A DNA stretch of 64,000 nt, taken from contig NC_088300.1 of the NCBI RefSeq assembly GCF_032854445.1, positions 38,284,458 through 38,348,457 on the forward strand. The letters are read 5' to 3'. Position numbers and translations under genes: made by a program. The notes beneath the pieces were generated by a model. That model saw nothing but the letters and a program-made list of their open reading frames with translations, did no database searches and was not told where the DNA came from. Within the stretch, counting starts at the first letter, position 1. Each line of letters starts with the position of its first letter. This DNA is from Liolophura sinensis. Lineage: Eukaryota; Mollusca; Polyplacophora; Chitonida; Chitonidae. Below, one piece after another: positions 25,991-37,299 of this stretch.

Positions 25991-27560
25991 CTACTGAAGT
26001 TTGCATTTTTGGTGTTTACGATTACAACAACATCTACACAAAAACATTACGGATTTGTAAATCAGTATCACCAAAGTCAATAAAATCGCTGAAACAAAAC
26101 AGACAATGTCGTATCCAAGGTAGGTGAATGTCGACATCTCGGGATGCACGTGACCGGAGGTGATCTCCACCAAACTTTAGGACGTTTTCTATCGAGAATA
26201 CCGCTCGTTCTCGCGGTGAGGAGGGTCTGCTATGATACATGGTTGAGGCTCTCTCCATGTTCGTTTTGTACGTAGAATTGTTTATAATGTTCGTAATTGC
26301 AAGGAATATTTCATCCTCCGTCGCAAGCAGTAGGCTTATCACTTTCCCAACCTTCCATTCCTCAACGCGAGCAGCGTTTGTAAAATTGATCCCCAAATAA
26401 AGGCAGGCAGAGGATGGGTACCCCGTGGTAGAGAGCCTCAAAGATTCCATTATTCCCACAATGACTGACAAATACCTTTGTTTTCGCATTGCCCAAAACA
26501 TCGTTTTGTGGGAGCCCACTGAACTCGAAGAACATTCTTCTCCTGTCCCGTGGCTGAGTACTCCACAAATATTGTAGTTGAGACGTTTGAATGCGTTTAT
26601 GCAACTTTGACTCAAGGGCTAGAGGCAAGGATCAAATGTAGATCCGAACGTTACCAAGACAACGCCCTCTGTTGACCTTTCGTAGAACTTTCTAATCTCT
26701 CCTGCAAGTGGCTTTGCTGTTTAGTCGCAATTCCCCCAATTTGCACGTGATTTGGCATTTGAGGATAGGGAAATCCTAAAATTCATCGGTATTGTACAAA
26801 AATAACTGTGATTGCGAGACCAGATTTATAATGTTCCATCTGGAGATATCTGGTGCGAATTGCCAAACGATGTCCATTGGTATCACGTACATGGCCAAAG
26901 CATGGATAAATATATCCACCAATGCCTCCGAAAGCTTTTCAGTAAAGGTAAAGCTAGTTCCTCTAGACTGAGAGTGCGTGGATGGATAAACGCCTGGAAG
27001 AAAATGGTCGCCCACTAACGAAGTCCTCGAAAAATGTACTTGAAGACACATAGGGTACTCCCAGTTTATAAGGAATCAAATAGTAACAGTACAATGGAAA
27101 TATTCCGTCAACGATAACCAGGTCAAAGCTCCGTTGTTCCAGCTTTGCAAAGCCGTTTTTGTCAAGTAGCTTGTTGGAGCATATTGATCGGGGCGTTGTT
27201 TATCACAACGCCAAGGTTTGCTCTATATGAAAATTCTCACCGTTAATTAACCTTGCTATCAGAGCTTTCGATGCCTCTTCTATTGGGAGGGAATTTTGGA
27301 TTGTCTTGAAACAGTTCAACGCTTATCTGATTCGTTTCATTGTCGTTTTCTTTGTAACAGTTTTTATGTTTAAAACTTGTGCCCAGTAGAACTGAAACAT
27401 TGTGCCCACGAGCAGCCAGTCCTGTGCCTATGGAGCTTATCTCCAAGCAATGGCTATACATCGGAGCCGGAAGTAGGAGTATCCGGGCACCTTGACACCT
27501 GTCCAGGATGTGCAGACCGAGTGCTGCCAAACAGACGAAAACCCAGTGACTTTTTGCCAT
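25991..27560 (-). pseudogene. UDP-glucuronosyltransferase pseudogene, frameshifted
   Basis: UGTs attach sugar from UDP-sugars to lipophilic compounds at the ER membrane. The pieces lie collinear over 1.57 kb (about 523 codons, the usual UGT length). The N-terminal piece at 27560-27243 has a signal peptide and GARILLLPAPMYSH. Next come FDLVIVDGIF and LGVPYVSSS (about 27130-27030), then PSTHSQSRGTSF (about 26990). Further on are PNHVQIGGI and [14 protein letters not shown] (about 26750-26640). The UGT signature [18 protein letters not shown] lies in 26500-26386, and a C-terminal membrane helix VCFVSAILLTLVILIYK with a basic, Cys-rich tail lies in 26173-25991. Joining these needs at least five frame changes, and stops interrupt each frame, so no full protein can be made. 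No introns are evident; it may be a retrocopy or derive from a single-exon UGT. Confidence 0.88.
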
Positions 27561-28224
27561 GGTCGATCTGTAGAAAAAAAAATGTTAAAAAAGAGTGTGG
27601 AAAACGGAAGATAATTTCCAAACAATGTGTTAACCCTAAATCATTAGCTTAACTGAAAAACGTTCGATAAAGTTACTGCAAATTTCATGAACTATGAAGT
27701 AATTACATTGACCAGTTATGTACCCCATTGTACAGTTGTATCATTCCGAGAACCAGATGTCATTTGGTTTGAAATTTTGTTGACGTATAAGCTCCAAAAT
27801 CAGAGGCAAGCTGATCCTACTCATAAACCGTGGAGTATTGATACGTATTTATTGTTCATCGTCTCATGAGGAAGTTACTGTGGGCGGAAGCAGGATATTG
27901 AAAGTACTTGAAGTACTGAACAGAGAAATGATTCACCCAACGCACCGTTTACTGTATATGCAGCTGGCAATGAGACAATTTCTTCCTAAGGGCTTACGCG
28001 TACGCTCATAATGTATCACTATATATTACTACTGCTAATAATAACAACAACAACAACACGCTACTTTATGTTATGCTATGTTTTACCTTAATTAATGCGG
28101 AATTATTCCAATCTATAAAGCTCCAATAAACATGCATCACGCCAAAGTCTAAATTCCTTCAATTCCACAATCATTTTTATGGTTGACCTGGTTATCCGCC
28201 ACTGGAAGTATGCCCATATACCTC

Positions 28225-29040
28225 TGTTCTTTGTTGTATCTCGTGGTTAAGTCGTTACTGGTGTACTGCATGAAGCACGTGCAGTGATATATGCGTGTAT
28301 ATTGACACACTATATGTGTAGCCGCATCAACGTCATTTCTCAGGGGTTACGACACACTGGGTGAGCGGATACAACAATCTGGAGAGGCACAGTGCACTTT
28401 GACACGTCATGCCTCATATCAGCAGTTTAGGCCTTTGAAACCCATATACATACTTACTTACATGTATGTTTATGTTCAAGCTGATAGTATAAAACACTAT
28501 TTCCCAAGGTAATCTATCCATACGTATATGTTCCTGGTTGTTGGCCTGCATGCATATGTTAGCTGAAAAATGATATCACTGGATTTATCATACATGGTAT
28601 TCGCACGGCGATCTAAATACAGCGCCTATAGCTTGTAACTCCCGTAGGCAGAACGATGCGGCACATTCTAGGCGATGGAAACACGATGGAAATCAGAATG
28701 CGAGACAACATTTATGCGCAAACAAATGTCGATATTTTTCTTCCGATGTTCCGGTGTAATGATCTGAAAATCTCGACATTATCCCGAGAGTACAGTTTTT
28801 TACTGTTTATACGATACACAGAGTAGTGACATGCACAAAACTATCAAAATAGTAAACAGAAGTGAAAATCGGTTGGAATAAACCACGAAATATCGAATTA
28901 TAACGTTTATATCCTCTAACTTGCAACTTTTATTGGAGCTGCAACAATACACCATTCCAAAATGCTGCCTAAGAGTTAATGGGCGTGATTGCTCAACATT
29001 TACCTACACACTGATGTCGTTTTATGTTATGTTAAACTGC
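28225..29040 (+). repeat. duplicated block, copy 1 (partner 31600-32100)
   Basis: Shared anchors in the same order: GGTGAGCGGA, ACAATCTGGAGAGGCACAGT, GCCTCATA, TCACATGCA/GACATGCA with AAA(A/G)(C/T)TATCAA, AATAA(A/G)CC(A/G)CGAAATAT and GGGCGTGAT(T/G)GCT. The second copy is shorter through deletions. Confidence 0.75.
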
Positions 29041-29199
29041 AATGATTTTTAGGTGTTATGCTGTAGGGCCTGCATGAAGTTTAGCAGCCGGGTGCGATCT
29101 CTCGCGTTTTCTTACGTTCGAGACTATAAATATACGGCCCCAAACGCGAAAACACGAAAGGGCGAAAGCCGAAAACCCCACTACCAGCATACGCCCATG

Positions 29200-29320
29200 T
29201 ATTCATATATTTGATTGGTATTTCACAACATGTACTCCAGAATATTTCACTTAAGCGACCACGGTTCCGTTTATGCATTGGTGGAAGAAACAAACCAAAG
29301 CGCAGGGGAAAATGGACAGT
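29200..29320 (-). mobile_element. degenerate SINE fragment (family 1)
   Basis: TTTGATTGGTATTTCACAAC, then CCAGAATATTTCACTTAAGC and a weak remnant of the GGAAAC block. No head. Confidence 0.55.
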
Positions 29321-31025
29321 ACCAAGAGTAAAGCCATGTTCTTTGTCGAGCCAGCTGTCTAATTAAGCTGAGAGAGAAGACCTCACGATGGCTATTTATC
29401 GTTTTTCTTGCATGGAGAACATATCAGAAGGCACTACCCTGCATTAATGTATAAGATATTCACACGTTAGTTATCAGAAGAATACTTCTTGAAACATTTA
29501 GTTGTTGTTGTAGTCAAAAGGAGGGAATTGAACTTATCGGATTCTACATATCTTATTATAAAAATAGATGCATAATTTGTAGTATTTTGTCTTGGACAAT
29601 GATCATGTAATGATCAGGCATACATAGGCCCTGTGTGAGGTGGAACCCTTATTTCTTAGGGAATAATACATAAATACTTAAAGTGAAAGACAGCACCAGA
29701 CTAATGGTTATGTTCACTGAAAGACTACCATTCAAAGTGTCTTAAACCAGCATTAAATATTTTTTTTACATTTTTTCAACCCAGTAAACGGTTAGTGAAT
29801 CTTCGTCTTTATACGGCTTCAGCACGTCTCCATTACCGAGAGCAAGGTGACGTCACGTTTACTCTAGCTCTCTAACGTTGAAGGCATTTCGTCTGATATT
29901 ATCTCTGTGTGATAGTCTAAACAGTAAAGGGCGTTCCAAGTCGATAATCTCAAGATCCATTTCCAAAACAACGTTTAACACTAGCCCCCAAAGACAAAGA
30001 TATGTAAGAAATTATGCAAATAGGAAATGAAGCCGGCAACAAGCAATAGAGAAGCGGTCATCAGTTTTCAATGATGCCGGGCAGACAGTGGATATTCCAG
30101 ACATGAATTCCATATCAAAGTTCAAATTTTGACCCCTATTAAATGTTCTCAAAATTACATCTAGATTTATGCTCAGTTCAGAAAGCACTGGAAATAAATC
30201 TGAGCATCACTGAGGTTGATCTAGGCATTCGACTCTCGCTGGACTTTATGCTTCAATTTTGTGACGGTGGTTTCTAAATTGAGAGCAGTACTGGTCAAGT
30301 TATCGCGTACGTCAGAGACAGCACACAGCTTGAATAATTTTACTGTAAAAGAAAAGAGAAAAAACATCCCTTGTATGCGAGAAAAACGAAGAAGCAAAAT
30401 TTGAATTCTTTAGTTTTAATAAATTCAGAAAAAAAGTGATATCAAAAGATTTAATTAATTTTGAGCGTTGTCGGGCGAGATGCCATCCTCTCATTTTCAT
30501 CAACCTTCGACATCTCTAATGAATTTTGCTTGTACTTGTATGGGCTTGTACTGTACTACTGAGCTATTTACATGATCAGTTGAAATGAACCCGAACTGAG
30601 GTAAACTGACAGGAGGCCGTAGTTTAACTGATAGGTGCGCCCAACTGCCAACTATCACACTGTTGTCGTTGCTCTCGTTTTACTTTTTATGCTGTGTGGT
30701 CTTTTTTAAATTTCATAATCGTATTTTATTGTTGTAACCCCAATTACAAATCATGGTCACCATTACATTGTGGACTAGTTTAGTTAGACATCAAATGCAT
30801 GGACCAAAAGCGTTAACATAGCCTTTGACTTGACGTTAAACCTGAGCCAGAATAATACGGGACTAGAGGAGATATTTTGTATTCAGTACGAAAATAAGCG
30901 TTTTAGTAGTGACTGCTTGACCAGGTATATGTCTCATTGACCAGTTGACTAATGGTTTTTAGCAAGAATACATTATATCGGTGGACCTTTATTCGATTAA
31001 ATTCTTATACTTAACGTACATCACT

Positions 31026-31268
31026 ATATATTTATTTATTTATTTATTTATTTATTGATGGGTGTTTTACACCATATTCAAGGGTGTTTCACTTATACGA
31101 CCGCAGCCAGCATTATGGTGGGAAAAAGCCAGGCAGAGCCCGGGGGAAACCCACCACCATCCGCAGGTTACTGTCAGAGCTTCCAACGTATCGTGGGAGA
31201 GGTTGCCTACATGAGCTGTACCTGAACTCACAGCAATCGCATTGATGAGAGGCTCCGGGGTCAATTTC
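31026..31268 (-). mobile_element. SINE (family 1), head partly lost
   Basis: TTTA-repeat tail (31028-31056), a core with GCAGCCAGCATTATGGTGGG and GGCAGAGCCCGGGGGAAACC, the linker, and the B-box region CTGAACTCACAG. It ends at CTCCGGGGTCA before the A-box. Confidence 0.85.
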
Positions 31269-31436
31269 GTTCGTATATATATACATATACATATACATGT
31301 AATGATAAAACGCTGCTCAAAGGTCCTCTGGGTTACGGTATTTTAGTTAGAACTTCTTTCAAGCTCCAAAAAAGCTACTTTGGTGTCCCTTCTGCTCCAC
31401 TGTTATTCTCGTGTGTGGCCCTCGGATTTCGTCATT

Positions 31437-31600
31437 GGTGAGTGAGTGAGTGCTTGGGGTTTAACGTCGTACTCAACAATTTTTCAGTCATATGACGACG
31501 AAGGAATCATTAGGGTGCATGTACGTGTAATGTGCCTCCTTGTTGCAGGACGGATTTCCACCGCTCTTTTATCTAGTGCTGCTTCACTGAGACGCCTCCG
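31437..31600 (-). mobile_element. truncated SINE, second family
   Basis: Same sequence as the 5' 165 bases (plus-strand view) of 15537-15872, ending at CACTGAGACGCC. The tRNA-like part is absent. Confidence 0.8.
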
Positions 31601-32100
31601 CCCGCGATAACAATATATGCATGGACCTGTACACAGTGACACATATATTGAGAGGCTATATCTTTCACCGCATCAATTTTCTCAGGTGTTACAAGAATCT
31701 GCATGGGTGAGCGGACATAACAATCTGGAGAGGCACAGTGCACCTTCACTTGCCAGGCCTCATACGTAAACGCAGGCCTATATATAGAAATATATAATTT
31801 AATTTACTTTATTTACCCTACATGACATGCATGACAGCCTCTACTATTTGGTGTCTCCTATTTATGTGTCCTATAGAATAATCACATGCATAAAGTTATC
31901 AAGATAATACACAGAACTTAATTCTTTTTTATCGAATAGAATAAGCCGCGAAATATATCGAAATATCGAGTCAAAACGAATCACCTGACTGGTACATGTA
32001 TCTTTTATTACAATGATATACACTGCCGGTATTTCAAAATGTTGGCTCACAGTTAAAGGGGCGTGATGGCTGAACATTTCCCAAGCGAATAGAAGTTGTT
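31601..32100 (+). repeat. duplicated block, copy 2 (partner 28225-29040)
   Basis: Collinear with the 28-29 kb block (anchors given there). It directly follows the truncated SINE, so the SINE end may mark the breakpoint. Confidence 0.7.
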
Positions 32101-32303
32101 TCCAAGCAGTGTAAAAACGCATCATTCGCTGTTGTTACGCTGCAGTGCCTGTCAACAAAGAAAACGAATCAGTACAGCACTTGGAACGACCTGTTTTAGG
32201 CGGGAAATGTTTTGGTTCTTTACACTACCTTCACCAACTAGGCTAGAATCGGTAAAATCCGAAATATCAGATCACGATCAGATTGACGATTATGCATTAA
32301 ATG

Positions 32304-32335
32304 TACACAGATATATCAATCAATATATCTGTGTA
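32304..32335. repeat. perfect 13-bp inverted repeat
   Basis: TACACAGATATAT, a six-base loop CAATCA, and ATATATCTGTGTA. It is AT-rich and could form a hairpin. Confidence 0.7.
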
Positions 32336-32369
32336 TATAGTCCTTCTTCCTTAATATGCAGTCGCGTAA

Positions 32370-32500
32370 GTAAGGATTACAGTAATCATTGTCCCTCATC
32401 ACACAGTGCTTGACGTACTTCGCTACACGCAGAGAAGGAACAACTGTGCTGTTATTAGGGCGTTAGTGTCACATTTATGTGATGAGGAATTATGAATGTT
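32370..32500 (+). repeat. duplicated block, partner 34625-34760
   Basis: Both contain GTAATCATTGT, CTTCGCTACACGCAGAGAA, CGTTAGTGTCA/TTTAGTGTCAT and AGGAATTA. Orientation is the same, spacing about 2.26 kb. Confidence 0.7.
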
Positions 32501-32698
32501 AAACGTGTGTGGTTAAGAATCAAACGGACACAAGACCCTATTGGTTGTAGGGGATAGTGAGGAAGGTGGGTGGGGTGTATGGGGTGGGTCGGTGATGAAT
32601 ATGGTCAGTTTCAAATTTGTGATAATATGAATGCATAGTTCATCCGATGATACATATAAATCTGGATGATTATTATCAAATTGATAGACATTAAAATA

Positions 32699-32765
32699 GA
32701 TTTATTTATTTATTTATTTATTTTTTGACTGGTTTTTTACGTCGTTCTCATGAATATTTCAGTAA
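32699..32765 (-). mobile_element. SINE tail fragment (family 1)
   Basis: TTTATTTATTTATTTATTT then TTTTTTACGTCGTTCTCATG and AATATTTCA. Only the tail and the start of the core remain. A similar scrap lies at 34396-34450. Confidence 0.5.
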
Positions 32766-33224
32766 ACTAGGTCAAGACAGACATCAAAAAACTCGGTGGG
32801 CCAACAAAGATATTGAGTAGGAGCGGTACATAGTATTGTGGCAAAATGCACATTCATTTATCATCCAAATGTCGTGTTGATATATTATCAAGTTGTTAAT
32901 CCAAAGGAAACACCATGTCTCGAGTATGTGCGTACAGCTCCACACATATGTGAATTGATATGTGTGTCTGTCAGACGAGGTATAGCGTTTTCACAACATT
33001 GAAGAGTGCTTATAAAAATGTCTATACTTGAGCATGACTTTACCGAGAACTTTCAGATTACGAAATGGTTTTTCATTTACGAGAACAGGTATCCAGGGCA
33101 ACGAAACATTACACAGATCTGATCACTCAAATCCGTGCATTTCACCCGTTGTACACTGGATTATGCAATCTGTGATCGTCAGTCCTTTGAATGACCAGTT
33201 GACCGTAGTGTGTATAGGTATATT

Positions 33225-33365
33225 GTTATGTCATTAGTGTCAAACGAGTCAAGTGCGTGGTTTTGAATATGATCTGTTAAACGAAGGTGTTGATGTGTGC
33301 AAACACAACCATGTCAAGACGTAATGAAGTGTTTAAACCACACCTGTGTCATGTTAATGGACTAT
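33225..33365 (+). repeat. duplicated block, partner 38700-38850
   Basis: Shared: TGTCATTAGTGTCA, AACGAAGGTGT(T/C)GATGTGTG, CAACCATGTCAAG, TGAAGTGTT and AAACCACACCTGTGTCATGT. Same orientation, about 5.5 kb apart. Confidence 0.8.
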
Positions 33366-34019
33366 TGGCGTACTACGTTTTGTGGCGGATAGTGCACCAT
33401 TCAGGATAGTATGGTATTCAGCATTAATGACCTTGGATCGATGGTTTTGGGAAAAGTTAATAAGGATGTTTATGAAGTATACGTGGAGGATGATATATGT
33501 CGCTGGTGATAAGGTATCTTGCAGATACTGCATTAAGTAGCTGGTTTGAAACCTGATCTGGCCTCATCCACTTTCCAACGCTATAGAATTTGTTCTTTGA
33601 CACCCGAAATGCAACACAAAATACATTGTTCAATTGTTTGATTGAAAGTAATATTTCCCATATTCTTTGAAAGCTTTTTCACTATATTGGTGGGTCTTAG
33701 CGATTTCTGCTGTTACCATGTGAAAACACAGATGTAGAGCTCGAAATCTGATATACTTTACTCGCGCAAAATTTACCGAATAGTAAAACCATAAAATTGA
33801 TAATGGAAAAAAATCTGTTCCATTGATTTAAATTAAAATTTTGATAGGTAGATAGGTAGAATAAGGTCTGACTTATATATATATCACTAACTGGCTAGCC
33901 GATGTTGGTCTCAGGGTTAAATCAAGATATGTGGAACAATGTCATACACAGCAGTTACATGGGCTGTGACGTCATCGATTTGCCTGTTACATGCCTGCTC
34001 ACTTACTCACTTACCGCGC

Positions 34020-34075
34020 TTACGTTACTTAACCACTCCCAGAGGTGCTATAATCCCACTTATATACATTATTTC
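34020..34075 (+). promoter_or_regulatory. orphan copy of the PNT-gene upstream element
   Basis: CAGAGGTGCTATAATCCCAC closely matches the element upstream of the 36-kb gene and, inverted, CAGAGGCGCTATAATTCCAC upstream of the 40-kb gene. No PNT exon follows it within the next 1.5 kb. Confidence 0.4.
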
Positions 34076-35639
34076 CCTTGGACGATGAAACCGTCATGTT
34101 AGTTAAACTAGTTGTTTGCATTCAAAATTCGAATCAAAGAACACTTGTTCAATAGTGGGTTTTGATGAATGGATTGAGGATCCGTTTTTATTTCACATTT
34201 AGAAACCTTTGCTTTGCATACCATTCCATTCAACATACACGTGGTATATACATGTATTTCTGTGCATGCAGGGAGAAATATACGCGCAATGTGAATGTAT
34301 GCTGACCTACATCAATGGATAGCTCAACTTATTCTTGAAAACTGGAAAAAGGCACAACAGCAACAAATCCCGAAATATCTAATGACAACTTTTTGACTGA
34401 TTTATTCATTTGATTGGAGTTTTAAACCTACTCAATAATAACCGGCTCTATTTGAGTCATAGTGTTAAATTTTGCAAAAGGTTAGCTTTCATCCACCTGT
34501 TGTGGGGTTTTACACTGAAACCCGTCCTGCCGCCATGGCGATCAATATGATGACCTAACCTGGCGGATCTTGTAATATTGTAAACACATCATCGGTCAAG
34601 AGTACTTATAATGCATGTATAGTCACTCAAGTCAGGATTTATTGTAATCATTGTTCCAAATTACACAGCATTTCTTCGCTACACGCAGAGAACGAACAAC
34701 AACTAGGGATTTAGTGTCATACTAATGTGGTAAGGAATTAGGAACGTAAATAGTCTAAGCGTGCGTGAATACCTATGTGTCAGGCTGTTAGGGGCTAAGC
34801 AGGCTAACGCGCGAAACGTTGGGGGTTGGGGGGTGTCAACTTTGCCTCACGAATATTGATTATCGATGGAATCGGTGGTTTTCAGTAGATACATAATACT
34901 AAGTCCTGCCGAGGAAGTACACGTACGTATTATTATTGGTACATTCGCGTACAATCAAAGCACCAATGAAATACATAGTTTATTATCAACAATTCATATA
35001 CTAGCATGATACACGATTTCACTCACGATTTGCCCTGAACATTCCTTGCCTTTTTGTCTAACACCCTTGAAAACTGTTAGTTAACTGCTTGTCTCTGCAC
35101 GATTCCGCCTTAATTTTGTTCCTTATATAGCTCATAAATCTTTGGGGGTTTGAGTTAAACGTTATTTCTGGGAATCATTCAAATGGACCTAGAAATGGAA
35201 CTGGCTCACTTCACTTTTTTTTCCTTTGTCATTGATTCATCTGACACGTTATTATGTTTCATCACATTTTTAAATAAAGTTTTACTGCCTTATTGTTTAT
35301 ACATGTTGTTCCCTCGATGTGGCTGCAATGTAAAGTTAAAGTGTTTCATTTATTCAAATAAAACCAACGAACAACGAATTCACAGCATAGAAAATCCAAT
35401 CGATAAAGACAGTGTCCCACTCATGAAAAATAACTTTTCAATGGATGAGCCTTAGCAAACAATCAATTTTTTAGTTTTAAGCAACGCTATATGGTTTACG
35501 GTCCTTGAAAAAACCATACAACACAATGGAAAAAAAACACACACCATATACAGGATGGTAAATGAAATTAGCTCATACGACGTGATGATTGTTAGTGCTC
35601 AGCCTATGTTGTGTGGAGGTATCTCCCATTTGTCTCCTG

Positions 35640-35836
35640 CTGATCTCGTGTACAGCGTCAATCCGGTCTCGTGCTGACCTAATCCTCACGGGTGCTATTA
35701 TCCCACTTAAATAGCAGTATAAACCACTGTACCGTTATCACTTATTTAGACTTATTTGCAAATCAGGAAATCACCAGTGAGTAATCAGAATTAAGTGACA
35801 TGCCATACCACGTGACCGAAACATATGCGTATAAAA
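35640..35836 (+). promoter_or_regulatory. promoter region of PNT copy 2
   Basis: The region is homologous, inverted, to 41775-41548. Shared segments are CAATCCGG(T/C)CTCGTGCTG, GCTAT(T/A)AT(C/T)CCACTTAA and ACCGTTATCA. It ends with CACGTGACC (35809-35817), 12 bases, then TATAAAA (35830-35836). Transcription would start about 30 bases after the TATA box, giving a 5' UTR exon before the acceptor at 36287. Confidence 0.6.
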
Positions 35837-36309
35837 AACGAGTTTTTCATTGGAGTCATATGCTTAATTGGTGTCTCGACAACCAAGCTTACATCAAGAA
35901 AACATACCATTGGATAATTTATCAGGAAAGAAGTCGATTTACAAAATTTCAGGTACAGTTTGGTAATACATTTCTTTATCCGTACAAATGAGCAGTTAGT
36001 GACCTTGGATGTATAGATGAACAGTTTTGGAATTCATTAAATTAAGCAAAATTAAATAAGTAAAAGTAACCACGATAACCATGTAAGATTTTCATTGACA
36101 GAAACAGAGACACAGATTCCTTCGTGTTTGCTTTAAATCAAGGTCTATAACCTAGAATCCATTCATTACATTTACACTTGACGGTTTCACTGTATTTGTT
36201 TTATGTCCATTTAGTCAGAACATATGCAAGCATCGATGATTTAGTCAGAATTTATACTAATTGGTTTGTCATGACTGTTATTTCCAGAAACTACGTTGGA
36301 AGCGGTGCA

Positions 36310-37111
36310 ATGGCTGCAGATCAAGTTGTCCCTGAAATCAGTGATGTGCTAAGTGAAGATTTTACATACCTGACATCTCATTCGTGGCATGAAAATGGTA
36401 TATTAACGCTTTTTTAAAGACAGATATTGTCTTATTTCTTAAAACTACTTATTTGTGACAATGATTTGATTAATTGTCATTTCATGGTGGCCCAAGCCAA
36501 GGTGAGACTATTTTTGACATAATCTGACTGAGAAGAATGTGGAATTTAAATTGACAAAGCTTTTGCCTTGCACAAATGGTACATGAAAACCTATGTGCAT
36601 ATACCTTTATACAGACCGGATGTAAGGAAAGTAATTACGTGTAATTTCCATGCAGGAAATGAACAAGAGTGGTCAGTCGGCTTCCAAGGTGTGTACAGTA
36701 AGCCTCTGGTGCCATTTTAGTTTATAACTTCCGTTACGCCATTAGTCCACTAACAGCGGAAGTGTCAAAGTCTTCTTGGCACCATAGGATATCGACGCCT
36801 TGAGTTAATGTTTGCACGGTATAATTTGCAATGTTTTGGATTAGATTTTTTGGCAAAAGATAACCGAATTGCTTTTATAATGTGTTCCTTTAACATTTTT
36901 AGATCCCCTAAGCTGGTCACGTGATGACGTACGCCAATGGCTGTGCTGTATGAATTTAAACAACAACCTGGACGTGGATGTGAATATTTTACCTATGAAC
37001 GGAAAAGGACTTTGCCTGATATCTCTGGAGACGTTTAGGAAACATATTCCTCGGGGAGGAGAAGTGCTATACAGAGACTTCTGGGCTAGACAAAATCTCG
37101 TAGCTCGATGA
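36310..37111 (+). CDS. PNT-only mini-protein, copy 2
   Basis: Exon A spans 36310-36397 (exon edge 36288 after ATTTCCAG; donor AATG/GTATAT). Exon B spans 36903-37111 (acceptor TTTTTAG). The phase-1 join gives 98 residues. Exon A starts MAADQVVPEISDVLSEDF. Exon B has SWSRDDVRQWLCCMNLNNN, LDVDVNILPMNGKGLCLISL and GGEVLYRDFWARQNLVAR before TGA. This is an ETS-type Pointed (SAM) domain, a helical protein-protein interaction module that polymerises in ETV6 and Yan. No ETS domain is found downstream. The C-terminal tail differs from copies 1 and 5. An AATAAA at 37294-37299 is a plausible poly(A) signal. A role in transcription control is inferred from the domain only. Confidence 0.8.
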
Positions 37112-37167
37112 GGTTTAGAGTGAGCTTCTTGTGACATAATATATCCACAAAAGTGCTTTACAAATGT

Positions 37168-37192
37168 AATATATATATATATATATATATAT
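37168..37192. repeat. TA microsatellite
   Basis: Uninterrupted AT/TA dinucleotides (about 12 units) in the predicted 3' UTR of PNT copy 2. Confidence 0.9.
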
Positions 37193-37293
37193 GGGATATT
37201 CCCCTATGGCGTGGGCATACTGGAAATGTTATTCTGGTTAAAGGTGAAAAGAGCTTCCCCATTGTTGGGAAGATTTACTTCACTTGAGTATTA

Positions 37294-37299
37294 AATAAA
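37294..37299 (+). promoter_or_regulatory. predicted poly(A) signal of PNT copy 2
   Basis: AATAAA 183 bases after the stop codon of copy 2; a reasonable 3' UTR length. Confidence 0.5.

Larger units (their letters stand above)
27561..31025. other. intergenic with old duplicated blocks
   Basis: No gene is recognised upstream of the UGT pseudogene. A CAA run lies at 28045-28056. A block at 28225-29040 recurs at 31600-32100, and a degenerate SINE lies at 29200-29320. The remainder is AT-rich with no interpretable frame. Confidence 0.4.

Noticed and set aside
27377-27652. 91-codon plus-strand frame opposite the UGT N-terminus
   Set aside because: Antisense shadow of the UGT reading frame.
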